From: a virus
Virus record (IMG/VR): IMGVR_UViG_3300021081_000014
Span: 1-30,135 of that record
Direction: 5' to 3' (one strand)
DNA length: 30,135 bases
Part shown: one piece after another, positions 1 through 8,869 of the stretch
Layout: each line of letters opens with the position of its first letter
Position numbering within the stretch: position 1 is the first letter of the stretch
Made by a program: the position numbers and the translations under genes
Notes under the pieces: model-generated
Databases searched by the model: none
Told to the model about the DNA's origin: nothing
What the model saw: the letters and a program-made list of their open reading frames with translations, nothing else

Positions 1-27
1 TTCGGTTACAAATGATTCAAAACTCAT
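1..27 (-). CDS. 5' end of a minus-strand gene leaving the window
   Basis: An ATG at 27 opens a reading frame that stays open to the edge, encoding MSFESFVTE and continuing outside the window. A TAnnTTTG-type promoter box (49..56) lies 22 bases before the ATG, and a palindromic site shared with the scaffold promoter lies further upstream. This context makes it the probable first gene of the next late operon. Nine residues are too few to assign a function; lysis or host-attachment genes often follow tail genes, but that is only inference from position. Confidence 0.5.
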
Positions 28-48
28 GATTTATGGTTTTTATTTTTA

Positions 49-56
49 CAAATGTA
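49..56 (-). promoter_or_regulatory. Putative -7 promoter box (TACATTTG)
   Basis: On the minus strand this reads TACATTTG, matching the Bacteroidetes -7 consensus TAnnTTTG. It stands 22 bases upstream of the ATG at 27, a normal leader length. The AT-rich element 59..74 and the palindrome 76..99 lie directly upstream, where a -33 element and operator would be expected. No clear -33 TTG box is seen at ideal spacing. Confidence 0.5.
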
Positions 57-58
57 AC

Positions 59-74
59 AATAAAATATGTTATT
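59..74 (-). repeat. AT-rich 16-base motif, copy 1
   Basis: The minus strand reads AATAACATATTTTATT. The identical 16 bases occur at 21334..21349 on the plus strand, and a 15/16 match lies at 28855..28870. All three are intergenic or at a gene end and close to possible promoters. This copy ends two bases before the -7 box at 49..56. In DNA this AT-rich some similarity is expected by chance, but a 16-base exact match confined to three intergenic spots suggests a promoter or operator element. Confidence 0.4.
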
Positions 75-75
75 C

Positions 76-99
76 TTATTTAGTCTAAATAAAAATAAG
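76..99. promoter_or_regulatory. Palindromic operator candidate, copy 1
   Basis: Positions 76..92 form a perfect palindrome, TTATTTAG-T-CTAAATAA. All 24 bases from 76 to 99 recur exactly at 15152..15175. In both places, reading the minus strand, the palindrome precedes a TAnnTTTG box and then an ATG. This points to a binding site for a dimeric regulator controlling minus-strand late transcription. A partial related element (6-base arms around CTA) is at 145..159. The regulator is not identified in this window. Confidence 0.55.
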
Positions 100-203
100 C
101 GAATATATAAAGCGCTGATGTGTTTTTAATTGTATCTATTAAGAATTATTCTAAATAATAAATTCATTAAGGTTAAATCGCTGATTTTTTGTAAATTTGA
201 GTT

Positions 204-428
204 ATGGCTATTTTTATTTTTATCCTTGTAATGTTTACTATTTTTGTTGGTGGCGGTTGGCTTTTAGGCAAACTACTAGGTGGCTTTTTGTTTCCAGACA
301 GAGAGGAAAAAGATAGAAATGTTTTTATCGATAAATCAGTTCATCACCATTATCACGAACACAAGAACATTTCGATTATTGATGATGTAACCAAAAAGAA
401 AATTTTTGAACTTAAAGATCAGAATTGA
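204..428 (+). CDS. Small single-pass membrane protein
   Basis: This encodes 74 residues. Residues 2 to about 30 are strongly hydrophobic and glycine-rich (GGGWLLGKLLGGFLF), a single membrane segment with no lipobox. A charged soluble tail follows with a histidine cluster, HHHYHEH, near residues 47 to 53. It is the first of three plus-strand genes with touching ends, the only ones against the general direction, so a cargo (moron-like) cassette is plausible. A TAAATTTG box at 192..199 is only 4 bases from the ATG, so either the message is leaderless or the in-frame ATG at 231 is the true start; the box may also be chance. I do not recognise the family. A lysis or superinfection role would be guesswork. 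Confidence 0.6.
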   Translation: MAIFIFILVMFTIFVGGGWLLGKLLGGFLFPDREEKDRNVFIDKSVHHHYHEHKNISIIDDVTKKKIFELKDQN

Positions 429-724
429 TGAATAACCTAAAATTTTACTTCATAATCATAAAGCTATTTTTGAAAGGATTCAGAATTTCTGAAATTCAAA
501 AAATAATTGATGATTATAAATACAAAACCATGATGTTAGAATTTAGATCAAATGCATTACTGTTTGGTTTTGACGTCAATAATTATACAGATCAAGAAAT
601 TATTGAAATGACGAATAAAGCATCAAAAGAAATTGCTAAATGTGGTGTTTCAGGGCATGAAGCTGGAGTTGCTTTTAGACAATTACAACAATCAATGATT
701 GAGTTTAAACCTGAATTTAATTAA
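428..724 (+). CDS. Hypothetical 98-residue protein
   Basis: The ATG at 428 overlaps the TGA of the upstream gene (TGATG), a sign of translational coupling; a TTG one codon earlier is a less likely start. The first 20 residues are hydrophobic and basic (NNLKFYFIIIKLFLKGFR), possibly a membrane-associated helix. The rest is soluble, with an acidic helix-prone middle and a C-terminal half containing SGHEAGVAFRQLQQS. I do not recognise the family. It sits between two other small plus-strand genes in one short operon. Confidence 0.6.
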   Translation: MNNLKFYFIIIKLFLKGFRISEIQKIIDDYKYKTMMLEFRSNALLFGFDVNNYTDQEIIEMTNKASKEIAKCGVSGHEAGVAFRQLQQSMIEFKPEFN

Positions 725-865
725 ATGAAAAAACCTTATTTAGATCAATGGCAAAGAAGAATGATAATAGAAAATTATGGTTTTTCTGGACCGGCATTTA
801 ATTTGAATATACAACTTAAAAAGTTTATAAGAGATATTGAAAAACAATTATTTAGTTTTACATAA
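725..865 (+). CDS. Hypothetical 46-residue protein
   Basis: The ATG directly follows the TAA of the previous gene (TAAATG), and the frame runs 46 codons to TAA at 863..865. The product is basic and begins MKKPYLDQWQRRMIIENYGF, ending in a helix-prone IQLKKFIRDIEKQLF. It has no cysteine cluster or membrane segment. Being the third gene of a tightly packed plus-strand set supports it as real despite its size. The function is unknown. Confidence 0.5.
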   Translation: MKKPYLDQWQRRMIIENYGFSGPAFNLNIQLKKFIRDIEKQLFSFT

Positions 866-938
866 AAAGCCGTGTCCACATCCCGTAGCTTTATGCAATG
901 AGGGCATATAAAGATGAATTTACCTAGTGCTTTTGAAC

Positions 939-971
939 AAAAAGCCTCTAAAAGTAATTAGAGGCTTTTTT
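939..971. terminator. Bidirectional intrinsic terminator
   Basis: An 11-base stem, AAAAAGCCTCT (939..949) against AGAGGCTTTTT (960..970), surrounds a 10-base loop. The stem has A-runs on the left and T-runs on the right, so it makes a U-tail in both directions. It separates the plus-strand cassette ending at 865 from the minus-strand tail gene ending at 978. Confidence 0.85.
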
Positions 972-977
972 TATGCT

Positions 978-3035
978 TTAAATATAACTTACAAATCCTG
1001 TATCGGTTTGGATTAATCCTGGTACCTCAACTTCACTTCCACTGAAATCATTACCTCCAGATGTTTGGGAATTGTAAACGCTTCCTGTTTTGATCATTGT
1101 TGCCGTTAATACATACAAGTTTGAGTCTTCCAATGGACCTTCAGTATTGAAATCTCCATTTTTTACATAGCCAACACCATTTAAAGTAACAGTTTCGTGT
1201 GATAGAGCTTGTTTTACCTTTCTCCAAATTTCTTTCGTTACAGGCTCAAAAACAAAATCATCACCTTCATAAATTTCTGAACTCAATAAAATTGAAGTGG
1301 TATCTGTTTTATGGGTTTCATTTTCTTCTGGATCCTTTCCTTTGATGTATGTAATTGGAATATAAATCATATTGGTTATTCCTGTAGCATAAAACATATC
1401 CGTATTAGTAGAATTTCGATATTTTATCTCCAATACTTTCTCATGCTTAATTTTACACCAAATCAATTCACTTAAATAAACAATTTCGGTGAATCTTGGA
1501 TCTGTTTTATTTACTCTGACATTAAAATATTGATCAATATAACCAACCATATCAATAGTGAATTCATAAACCTCATAATTGAACCTATTGAATATTGTTC
1601 CAGATATAATATTGGCATCAACTCCAGTGTAATTGTTTGTGAAAACAATCACATCAGCACCTTTTGATTCGTCAAAAATAATTTGTTCAATTAAAAACCA
1701 TGAACTATCGATTTGTATATAGTTACCAATTTGCGCCCATTCCGGTAAAGCTCCATTTAAAACATAGGTTCCGTTTACTACATTTGTATCATAGTTGTAT
1801 GTATTTCCAGATAAGAAATAAACTCCTGTTTTTCCGCTTCCAACATTATACTTTATTGCCTCTCGTTTATCTTTAATTCCAATGTTGTTTGTCATTTTTA
1901 CTACTGGAACATCAATTTCTGTTAAATCTTCCTTTACGATAGTAGCAACATTCGTTGCATAGTTTGATTTAAATTGAGTGGTGATAATATTGGCACTCTG
2001 AAACATTTGGACTTCTTTATAAGCCAAACAAGAATCCTTTGCAAAAGCTTCAAAACTCAATGTATTTTCATCGTTTTTGTAATTTTCACTATCTCCAAAA
2101 GTAATTCTGTTTGCAAAACGAAAAGAATTCGACTTTGAAATATAAGAAAATGGAATATTGGAACCTGTAGATGGGTTCGGATCCGTTTCAAAATCATCAA
2201 CCGTAAAAGGTTTTGAAAAAGAACATCCTAATTGATCTTTAACATACAATGTAAAATCACCTGCAGCAAGTCCGGAAAATGTATTTGAACTTTGCCATGT
2301 TGAATTATCAAGTGAATACTGTAAAACTAAACCATTATTATTTACACCTACAGCAACTACTGTAGCTCCACTTGGACTATTTGTAATTTGAGTCGTAAAA
2401 TTTGAAGCATTTAAAGCAGATGGAGTAGTAACTGATTGTGTAATTGTTAATCCATTTGAATCTTCAATAATTAAATTAAAAGTTTGTCCTCTTACCCAGT
2501 CAAAAGTAAATGGATTAAAAGTATTTCCTGTCAATGAAATAGGCGAAATTATTTTAGTCGCCAAATGATTTGTAGTAACATTCAATCTTGCGTGTCCACA
2601 AGCATTTGACGCTTGACTAAAATGTAAATCAGTAATATTGAAAGGAGGTAATCCAGCTTGGTTGTCTACAGTAATGCTTACGGCATCTGTATCTATTGTA
2701 TAGCTAAAAAAAGCATTAGGATAGTTGGCGGTAATTCTAATTACTCCTAATCCTGTATTGGGTAATCCTGGATAATTATCTACTGTAAATAATCCAGTGG
2801 CATTATGATCTAAATTAAAAGCATTTTTATAGTTTGTAGAAACAAAACCTATATACCTGTCAGGATGAATTCCATCATCTGGCAAAAATGGAGGTAAAGT
2901 AACTTGTCCTGAAGCTAATCTACTTTCTTTGAATATTTCATATAAATTTAAGCCCAAAGAGCTTTCGTTTATCTGAATTACATCATTTTCATATGGTACT
3001 GCATTGAACTGAATTAATATATTTGAATTTGCCAT
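978..3035 (-). CDS. Tail tip / fibre-like structural protein with SprB-like repeat
   Basis: This 685-residue protein is the last gene of the tail operon, two genes after the tape measure, where distal tail and receptor-binding proteins lie. The N-terminal 200 residues are rich in Asn, Thr and Gly and look beta-rich. Residues about 220 to 280 resemble one SprB-type adhesin repeat: a YSLDNSTWQSSNTFSGL core, then AAGDFTLYVKDQLGC. Such repeats are typical of Flavobacteriia gliding adhesins. The C-terminal 400 residues have no domain I can name and end in a Gly/Ser-rich stretch. A bidirectional terminator lies directly after the stop. Host-surface binding is inferred from position and the adhesin-like repeat. 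The gene could instead encode a baseplate wedge with an embedded adhesin domain. Confidence 0.65.
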   Translation of the reverse strand: MANSNILIQFNAVPYENDVIQINESSLGLNLYEIFKESRLASGQVTLPPFLPDDGIHPDRYIGFVSTNYKNAFNLDHNATGLFTVDNYPGLPNTGLGVIRITANYPNAFFSYTIDTDAVSITVDNQAGLPPFNITDLHFSQASNACGHARLNVTTNHLATKIISPISLTGNTFNPFTFDWVRGQTFNLIIEDSNGLTITQSVTTPSALNASNFTTQITNSPSGATVVAVGVNNNGLVLQYSLDNSTWQSSNTFSGLAAGDFTLYVKDQLGCSFSKPFTVDDFETDPNPSTGSNIPFSYISKSNSFRFANRITFGDSENYKNDENTLSFEAFAKDSCLAYKEVQMFQSANIITTQFKSNYATNVATIVKEDLTEIDVPVVKMTNNIGIKDKREAIKYNVGSGKTGVYFLSGNTYNYDTNVVNGTYVLNGALPEWAQIGNYIQIDSSWFLIEQIIFDESKGADVIVFTNNYTGVDANIISGTIFNRFNYEVYEFTIDMVGYIDQYFNVRVNKTDPRFTEIVYLSELIWCKIKHEKVLEIKYRNSTNTDMFYATGITNMIYIPITYIKGKDPEENETHKTDTTSILLSSEIYEGDDFVFEPVTKEIWRKVKQALSHETVTLNGVGYVKNGDFNTEGPLEDSNLYVLTATMIKTGSVYNSQTSGGNDFSGSEVEVPGLIQTDTGFVSYI

Positions 3036-3039
3036 GTTT

Positions 3040-5301
3040 TTATCTGTTTGATTTTAATAATTTCCAAGCTCCTTTTCCATTTGGTTTTAAATTGAAAAGA
3101 AATCCTTTTTCTTTTTCGTTGTCTTCATTTATAAATTCTACTAATCCATAGAAATTTTTAACTTCTTTTCCTAAAATAACAGTAGTACCTTCAACCATTT
3201 GCATGATATCAAAATTACACACATGTTCGAATTCAATCCATTCAGGAAAGAATCTAGGCTTCATTAATTCTGAGTTTATTATATTTCCATTCTCTGAATA
3301 TTCGTTTCCATTACCAGGAGTGTTGCTTGGATTATTTACATAAGTCGAATCGGTTCTTAATTTTGTTTTTAATTGACTGTTGGCCGTAGAACTACCATAA
3401 CGAACATAATCTGTCAAATACTTTTTAAAACCACCACCAAACCACCAAGAATGGCGAATCAAACAATTAAATGGTGAAAAACGTAAATTAGTTGCGGTTT
3501 CTGGACTAAAAATACCTGTTGGTTCTTTTTCTAAATCATCCTGCCATTTTCTTTGTTCGAAAACAGTCGATTTACCTCGTTTCAAATCACTTAAAAAAAT
3601 ATCATTATCGTATGTAGTATCTTCGGTATCGTTTAGCGATTTTGGTTTACGTCTTGCGAATTCAGGACCATAAGTATCAGTTCTGTATTTTGATATTTTT
3701 GAGTATTTATTGTTGCCTCTATTTATGATTGTAGTGTAAGTAGCTCTAGTATTTGGTTCATCTAATCCGCAAGCCTCTTCATAAGTACCTCCCTGCTCGT
3801 TACCAAATTCCAAACCAGAATAATAATACTCGGTTGCAACTGATCTTTTTACATTTTTCACTTGAAACGGCAAACGTATAGTCACATTGTTATTGTAGAA
3901 GTATGATAATTCCTCAACTCTAACGCGTTCCTTATATCCGATAGTCTCAATACTAATTCCAACATTCCAAACAGAATCTAATGAAGAAACAGCATCTTTG
4001 AATGATGTGGTCAGTGGTTTAAATAGATTTTCTATTTTCGGTTCTTCGCTTGGAATTGGTAATTTATCAAATTGACGAATCCAAAAACCGTGATATACTC
4101 CATTTAATGATGCCGGTCCATCTACTGGATATCCTAAATCAGTTCTTCCAAGGAAATCAGAATAAAAAGCTTTTTCTTTATTGGTGTTAATGTTAACCAA
4201 ACGATCTAATAATTCATGATACAGAATAGCTTTTGTGGTTGATTTCTCTACAAAAGAATCTTCATCTACATACAGTTGACCTTCCATATTTGACAATTCA
4301 ATATTTAACCTTGCATTATTGTCATTGTGAAAGTCAACATGTTGCCATGCTTCCAAGCATAAACTTTCTCCAGCGTCAACTTCTACAATTCCATCATAAT
4401 TAATAGAGAATGTTTTATTGTCATTGGCAATCATTTGATTTCTATTGAAGCTTAGAATTTCTACTCTTGATGGACTATCATAATCAATTCCATTTTTAAA
4501 CTTAGTGATACTAACTTTGAAATGAGTATTGGAGTCAATTTCGATTTGATCAATATGGTATTTAAAAGTTAATTTTGGAATGGTAATATGTAATTGTCTT
4601 TTTCTGTCTGAATTAGCAAAGAACATCATTCCGGTATTTCCAAAACTCTCATCACCTAAAGCATCATCTAAAACAGTTTGTGCCGCTTCATGAGATTTAT
4701 TTACTAAAGCCAATGGAATCCCCGCAGTTTGGTTTCTTACATTACCATCATTACTCTCACAATGTAGCTTTATAAAATTATCAGTACTTTTAATTTCCCA
4801 TTTGCTTTTTAGAAAAATTCTTCTACCATCCAATGCTATAGTTATAGGTTCTAATTCTGGAATTGGTTTTCCGTCTATGGTAGTAGTTCTATCAACCTCA
4901 ACTTGCTCGGATTCCCTTGATTTTAATAATTGCTCGATACCTCCAGAATTGAACTTAATTGCAATTTGATTATTTTCTTTTTCCCAAGTAGAAAGATCTA
5001 GGTAACCGGAATAAGTCAAAGTCCAAATGTCTGTTAACGGATGCTTTTCTTCACGTTTTAGTTTTATTTCTGCATTTATACCTTCAATATCATATACCAA
5101 TTGTATAAAATCTTTACCATTGCCCACGTATTTTGATGAATTAGAGAACCTGGAAACAATTCCGTGGTATTGTTCATGTCGTGCCAATTCTTTTTCATCA
5201 GAATGCCATCCAATAGGTTCAGTTATTACAACTGAACCTTGGTTTTTATTACTTAGGGTATATCTAACCCTGTCGAAGTATGCTGGATTAATATTCCCCA
5301 T
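3040..5301 (-). CDS. Tail-tip / baseplate structural protein
   Basis: This 753-residue protein lies directly downstream of the tape measure gene (2-base gap) and 4 bases before the SprB-like gene. In siphophages that slot is filled by distal tail, tail-hub or Tal-type proteins. The sequence is a soluble mix of beta-rich segments, such as WTLTYSGYLDLSTWEKENNQ, with no membrane segment, coiled coil or enzyme motif I can identify. Residues about 180 to 350 contain further likely beta-strands, possibly a carbohydrate-binding-like module, but I cannot name it. Function is from gene order and size; sequence recognition is weak. Confidence 0.55.
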   Translation of the reverse strand: MGNINPAYFDRVRYTLSNKNQGSVVITEPIGWHSDEKELARHEQYHGIVSRFSNSSKYVGNGKDFIQLVYDIEGINAEIKLKREEKHPLTDIWTLTYSGYLDLSTWEKENNQIAIKFNSGGIEQLLKSRESEQVEVDRTTTIDGKPIPELEPITIALDGRRIFLKSKWEIKSTDNFIKLHCESNDGNVRNQTAGIPLALVNKSHEAAQTVLDDALGDESFGNTGMMFFANSDRKRQLHITIPKLTFKYHIDQIEIDSNTHFKVSITKFKNGIDYDSPSRVEILSFNRNQMIANDNKTFSINYDGIVEVDAGESLCLEAWQHVDFHNDNNARLNIELSNMEGQLYVDEDSFVEKSTTKAILYHELLDRLVNINTNKEKAFYSDFLGRTDLGYPVDGPASLNGVYHGFWIRQFDKLPIPSEEPKIENLFKPLTTSFKDAVSSLDSVWNVGISIETIGYKERVRVEELSYFYNNNVTIRLPFQVKNVKRSVATEYYYSGLEFGNEQGGTYEEACGLDEPNTRATYTTIINRGNNKYSKISKYRTDTYGPEFARRKPKSLNDTEDTTYDNDIFLSDLKRGKSTVFEQRKWQDDLEKEPTGIFSPETATNLRFSPFNCLIRHSWWFGGGFKKYLTDYVRYGSSTANSQLKTKLRTDSTYVNNPSNTPGNGNEYSENGNIINSELMKPRFFPEWIEFEHVCNFDIMQMVEGTTVILGKEVKNFYGLVEFINEDNEKEKGFLFNLKPNGKGAWKLLKSNR

Positions 5302-5303
5302 TT

Positions 5304-8300
5304 TTACCAGTTAGTGTTTCCCATTTTCCATAGGTGGTGATTAATATCAAACGGCTTGTTATTGTTATTTGATGGAAACTTTTGAGATTTGATAGCCTGA
5401 GTGTTTCGTTTCAATTCATCTAATGTCTCCTTACCGTATCGATCATTATATTGACTGTTTTGAAAATCATTTATCCTTTGATTCTCGTTACTGAAACCAT
5501 TCAAAATGGAAGCTCTCATGTACCTGTTGTACGCTTCAACTGATTCAAATACGCGATCATCTTTTTTCAAATGTGTCAGAGTTGGTTTGTTTGGAGTAAC
5601 TCTAGGATTTGAACCATCAGCACTGGAAATAACCTCATGAACGAATCCATCACCAACCCATGCAGTCTCAGCTGGACCACCTTCACGACCTTTTTTATAT
5701 TTTGGTATTGGTGATGCCAAAGCAGCTCCTAACTGAATTGCTCCGATTGTTGCGGCGATAGCTACCGCCCAAAATGTAGGTGCCGTTGTGGCTGCGGCGG
5801 TTATAATAGCCAAAGCAGTTTGTAAAGCAATTTTGGTAACTGTCAAAGCTTTTTCAAATTCAGCCTGCTTGGTCATTTCTTTACGCTTTTTAATCTCTAA
5901 TGCCTGTAATTTTTTATCGCGTTCTTTTTCTAAAAGTTCTTTTTGACGAATATCATTACCAGCCAACTCCAATTGTTTTGCATAGTATTCATCAACTTTG
6001 CTAGATTCATCGTCAATTTGTTGGATTTTAGCTTCTGAAAATGCAGATGCTAATTGTCCTAAAGCATTAGTCATATCCTCAGAGATATTCAATATCTCTT
6101 CTGCTTGCTCTTTAACGGTTTGAGTTTTTTCTTTTTCGTTACCCTTAAAATTATCTAATCCAAGTTCAGTTAATTTTAACCTGGCATCAGACAATCTTTT
6201 TTCAATATCTAGGATGATTTTATTTGACTTTTCAGAACCATCACTTTGGGCCTTAAAAGCATCTAATTCAGTTTGTAAATTATCCGCTTGAAGTTGGGCA
6301 ATTGCAATTGCATTTTTTTTCTTAATCTCAAATATTATTCTTTCATGTTCTCGAATAGCGGCTTCTCTATCTTTTAATGCCATATCCTCCAAATCTCCAA
6401 CTTCGGTAAAACGTTTGTTTTCATTTGCCAATTCTTCATTCATGGCAATTTCTTGTTTCTTTACACCTTCATCTAGATTATCTTGGTAACGTTTAAGGTC
6501 AAATTCACGTATTTTGGCTATTTCTTCAGATGTTTTTTTATTGATGTCAACAATTTTATTAGCAGCTTCATTAGCAATGAAAGTTTTTTGATTAGCATTT
6601 AATTTATCTGCTTCCAAAACAAATTTATCTGCATCCAAAGAATGCTTTTTTGTGAGTTCGGCTAATGATATCTGTTTTTTATTACTCACTTCCAATGCTG
6701 CAATACGAACTGAATCTATTTGATCTTCATCTTTGGCTATTTCTTCATTGATTTTAATGGAGCGTTCTAATTTTTGTTTTTGTAATTCATAAAGAGAATC
6801 AGAAAGTTTTTTTGCTCTTACCAAAGCATCTTTAATTTCTTTATCTGTTGGGCCAGTAACAGTTGTGGATCCGGTTGCAGCAGCTGTAGCTGGTTTGTTT
6901 TTTAAAGAAATCTTTTTAGCTTCTGCCTGTTTCATTACTTCATCTTGCAATGCGATAGCTTTTAACAATCTTTCTTTTTCAAGTTTTAAATCTTTACCAC
7001 TAGGGCCAGTAATATTTATTGCGAAAGGATTAAAATCTTTAAGAGCTTTTTGATTTTTTAAAAATTCCTCATATAAAACTTTTCTTTGATTGAATGCAGC
7101 TTTTCTTATTGCCTCAGCTTGACCTTCAGCATCAGTAGACCCAAAAGACATTGCAAAATTGAATTGTTTTTCAAAAACTTTTGCACCATCAGCAGATCCT
7201 TGTAGTTTGGCTTTTTCAAATAAATCATCCCATGAAGTATTTAAACGAATCATTCCTTCCAAAGCACTTTTTGCACCATCAATCCAAAATTTAAAGAAAT
7301 CAGATATTGCTCCAGATCCTTCACCAATTGAGAGAACCAAACTGTCATAAGTACTTTTAAGTTGTTCGGTTTTTCCATTTACCGTATCCATTCTTATTCC
7401 AGCCTGTTCTTCAGCTGTACCAACCTCACCCATTTGTTTGTTCAATTCTTTTAAACGGTCAGTATGTTCAATTACATTAATGGCGGCAGTAGCATTTTCA
7501 ACTCCAAAAACCTTAACAATAGAAGCATTATCTTTCAATAATGGCTTGAGCATTTCCAATCTTTCTTGAATTGGAATAGTTTTATCTTTCAATTTATCCA
7601 TTGAAATTCCCAGTCCGTTAAGTTCTTCCTGAGCTTTCCTTGGAAGAGCATCTGGAGCAGATAACTTCAATAAAACATTTCTAAGTGCAGTTCCAGCATC
7701 AGCTCCTTTAAGTCCGTTTTCAGCCAATAATTCAACTAGGGCAGCACTTTCTTTAATATTTACGTTTGCACTTCTTGAAATTGCACCGAACTTAAGTAAA
7801 GCTTCAGTTAATTGTGGAATCTCAGCAGAACCAAACTTGGCACCATTGGCCAACGCATCAATAAAAATTTGAGCTTGGTCCGCACCTGCTCCAAATTGAT
7901 TCATTGCATCAGTTAAAGCGGTGGCGGCCGCTGGTAATTCCATTCCAGCAGCTTGAGATAATGTTATTGCAGCTTCCGTAACTTGGTTTAACGCTTTTAC
8001 ATTAGATAATAATTCTGGTTTTGCCCCTGCTATCAATTTATAAGCTTCAACAACTGCAATAGCACCTCCGGCAACTGTTTTACCTAAATCAATTGCAGCG
8101 TTTTTTAAGAAATCAAGATCTTTTCCAGAAGCCCCGGTAATAGCACTTAAGTCAGCAACTCCTTGTTCAAACTTTTTAATCGTTTTGTAAGCATCAGCTA
8201 ACACCGCTGTAAATGCGGCAGCTCCAGTAACTACGCCAAAGGCACCAACTAAATCTTTAAGTGTATTTTTTAATCCAGTTAGAGTTGGATAATTACCAAC

Positions 8301-8867
8301 GTTTTTGGTGAAATCGCCAACGGCTTTATCAGCTTTTCTAACTTTAGTATCTAATGCTTCGTATTCTTTGGTCGCGGCTTTTACAGCTTTTGAAGATTCA
8401 CCTTCAGCAATTATTAAATCACGTAATTTTACTTTTGCTTCAGCTCTGGCACGGCTCAATTTATCGTAAGCTCCCGTAAGACCTAAACGATCTAATGCCT
8501 CCTGTTTTATAAGTTTGTTAGTTTGGGCCAATAAAAGACGCTCCTCAGTTAGTTTTCTGTTGGTAGATTCAGTTGCAAGTTCATTTTTCTTTTTGGTGGA
8601 AATCAAAGCCAATTCCAATTGGTTTTGTTCTTTCCAAACTACCAATGTTTTATTCGCTTCCTCATTTACCTTCTTTTGATTTTCAATATATTCTTTTTGA
8701 GAATTTGAAGCTCTAAGTAAATTATTTGCGTTGTTTATAGCCAAAATACCATCAGTGAACTCTTTATTCTTACCAATGGCCATATCCATAATTTTGGCAT
8801 ACTCAGCGCCCCAATTTATGGCATCATCGGTTATTACATCTTTTCTGGTTATTGTACCTTCTGCCAT
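5304..8867 (-). CDS. Phage tail tape measure protein
   Basis: At 1187 residues this is the longest gene in the window. Residues about 45 to 200 are charged and helical. Residues about 230 to 430 match the TP901-type tape-measure core: FEQGVADLSAITGASGKDL, then TEAAITLSQAAGMELP, and GLKGADAGTALRNVLLKLS. A long coiled-coil region follows (about 690 to 1000, rich in Lys, Glu, Gln and Ala). A hydrophobic Ala/Ile segment lies at about 1007 to 1052, typical of tape measures that insert in the host membrane. After this comes GGPAETAWVGDGFVHEVI, like the VGE/HE motif seen after such segments. The protein sets tail length and helps DNA entry. By the usual rule of about 0.15 nm per residue, the tail would be near 180 nm (inference). 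It sits between small tail-assembly genes and tail-tip genes. Confidence 0.93.
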   Translation of the reverse strand: MAEGTITRKDVITDDAINWGAEYAKIMDMAIGKNKEFTDGILAINNANNLLRASNSQKEYIENQKKVNEEANKTLVVWKEQNQLELALISTKKKNELATESTNRKLTEERLLLAQTNKLIKQEALDRLGLTGAYDKLSRARAEAKVKLRDLIIAEGESSKAVKAATKEYEALDTKVRKADKAVGDFTKNVGNYPTLTGLKNTLKDLVGAFGVVTGAAAFTAVLADAYKTIKKFEQGVADLSAITGASGKDLDFLKNAAIDLGKTVAGGAIAVVEAYKLIAGAKPELLSNVKALNQVTEAAITLSQAAGMELPAAATALTDAMNQFGAGADQAQIFIDALANGAKFGSAEIPQLTEALLKFGAISRSANVNIKESAALVELLAENGLKGADAGTALRNVLLKLSAPDALPRKAQEELNGLGISMDKLKDKTIPIQERLEMLKPLLKDNASIVKVFGVENATAAINVIEHTDRLKELNKQMGEVGTAEEQAGIRMDTVNGKTEQLKSTYDSLVLSIGEGSGAISDFFKFWIDGAKSALEGMIRLNTSWDDLFEKAKLQGSADGAKVFEKQFNFAMSFGSTDAEGQAEAIRKAAFNQRKVLYEEFLKNQKALKDFNPFAINITGPSGKDLKLEKERLLKAIALQDEVMKQAEAKKISLKNKPATAAATGSTTVTGPTDKEIKDALVRAKKLSDSLYELQKQKLERSIKINEEIAKDEDQIDSVRIAALEVSNKKQISLAELTKKHSLDADKFVLEADKLNANQKTFIANEAANKIVDINKKTSEEIAKIREFDLKRYQDNLDEGVKKQEIAMNEELANENKRFTEVGDLEDMALKDREAAIREHERIIFEIKKKNAIAIAQLQADNLQTELDAFKAQSDGSEKSNKIILDIEKRLSDARLKLTELGLDNFKGNEKEKTQTVKEQAEEILNISEDMTNALGQLASAFSEAKIQQIDDESSKVDEYYAKQLELAGNDIRQKELLEKERDKKLQALEIKKRKEMTKQAEFEKALTVTKIALQTALAIITAAATTAPTFWAVAIAATIGAIQLGAALASPIPKYKKGREGGPAETAWVGDGFVHEVISSADGSNPRVTPNKPTLTHLKKDDRVFESVEAYNRYMRASILNGFSNENQRINDFQNSQYNDRYGKETLDELKRNTQAIKSQKFPSNNNNKPFDINHHLWKMGNTNW

Positions 8868-8869
8868 GG

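Noticed and set aside
192-199. TAAATTTG promoter box for the plus-strand cassette
   Set aside because: It lies 4 bases before the ATG at 204 and lacks a -33 match; it could work only with a leaderless message or with the ATG at 231, so it was not listed as a promoter.
912-960. Tiny plus-strand frame MNLPSAFEQKASKSN
   Set aside because: It has 15 codons, and its second half is the terminator hairpin.
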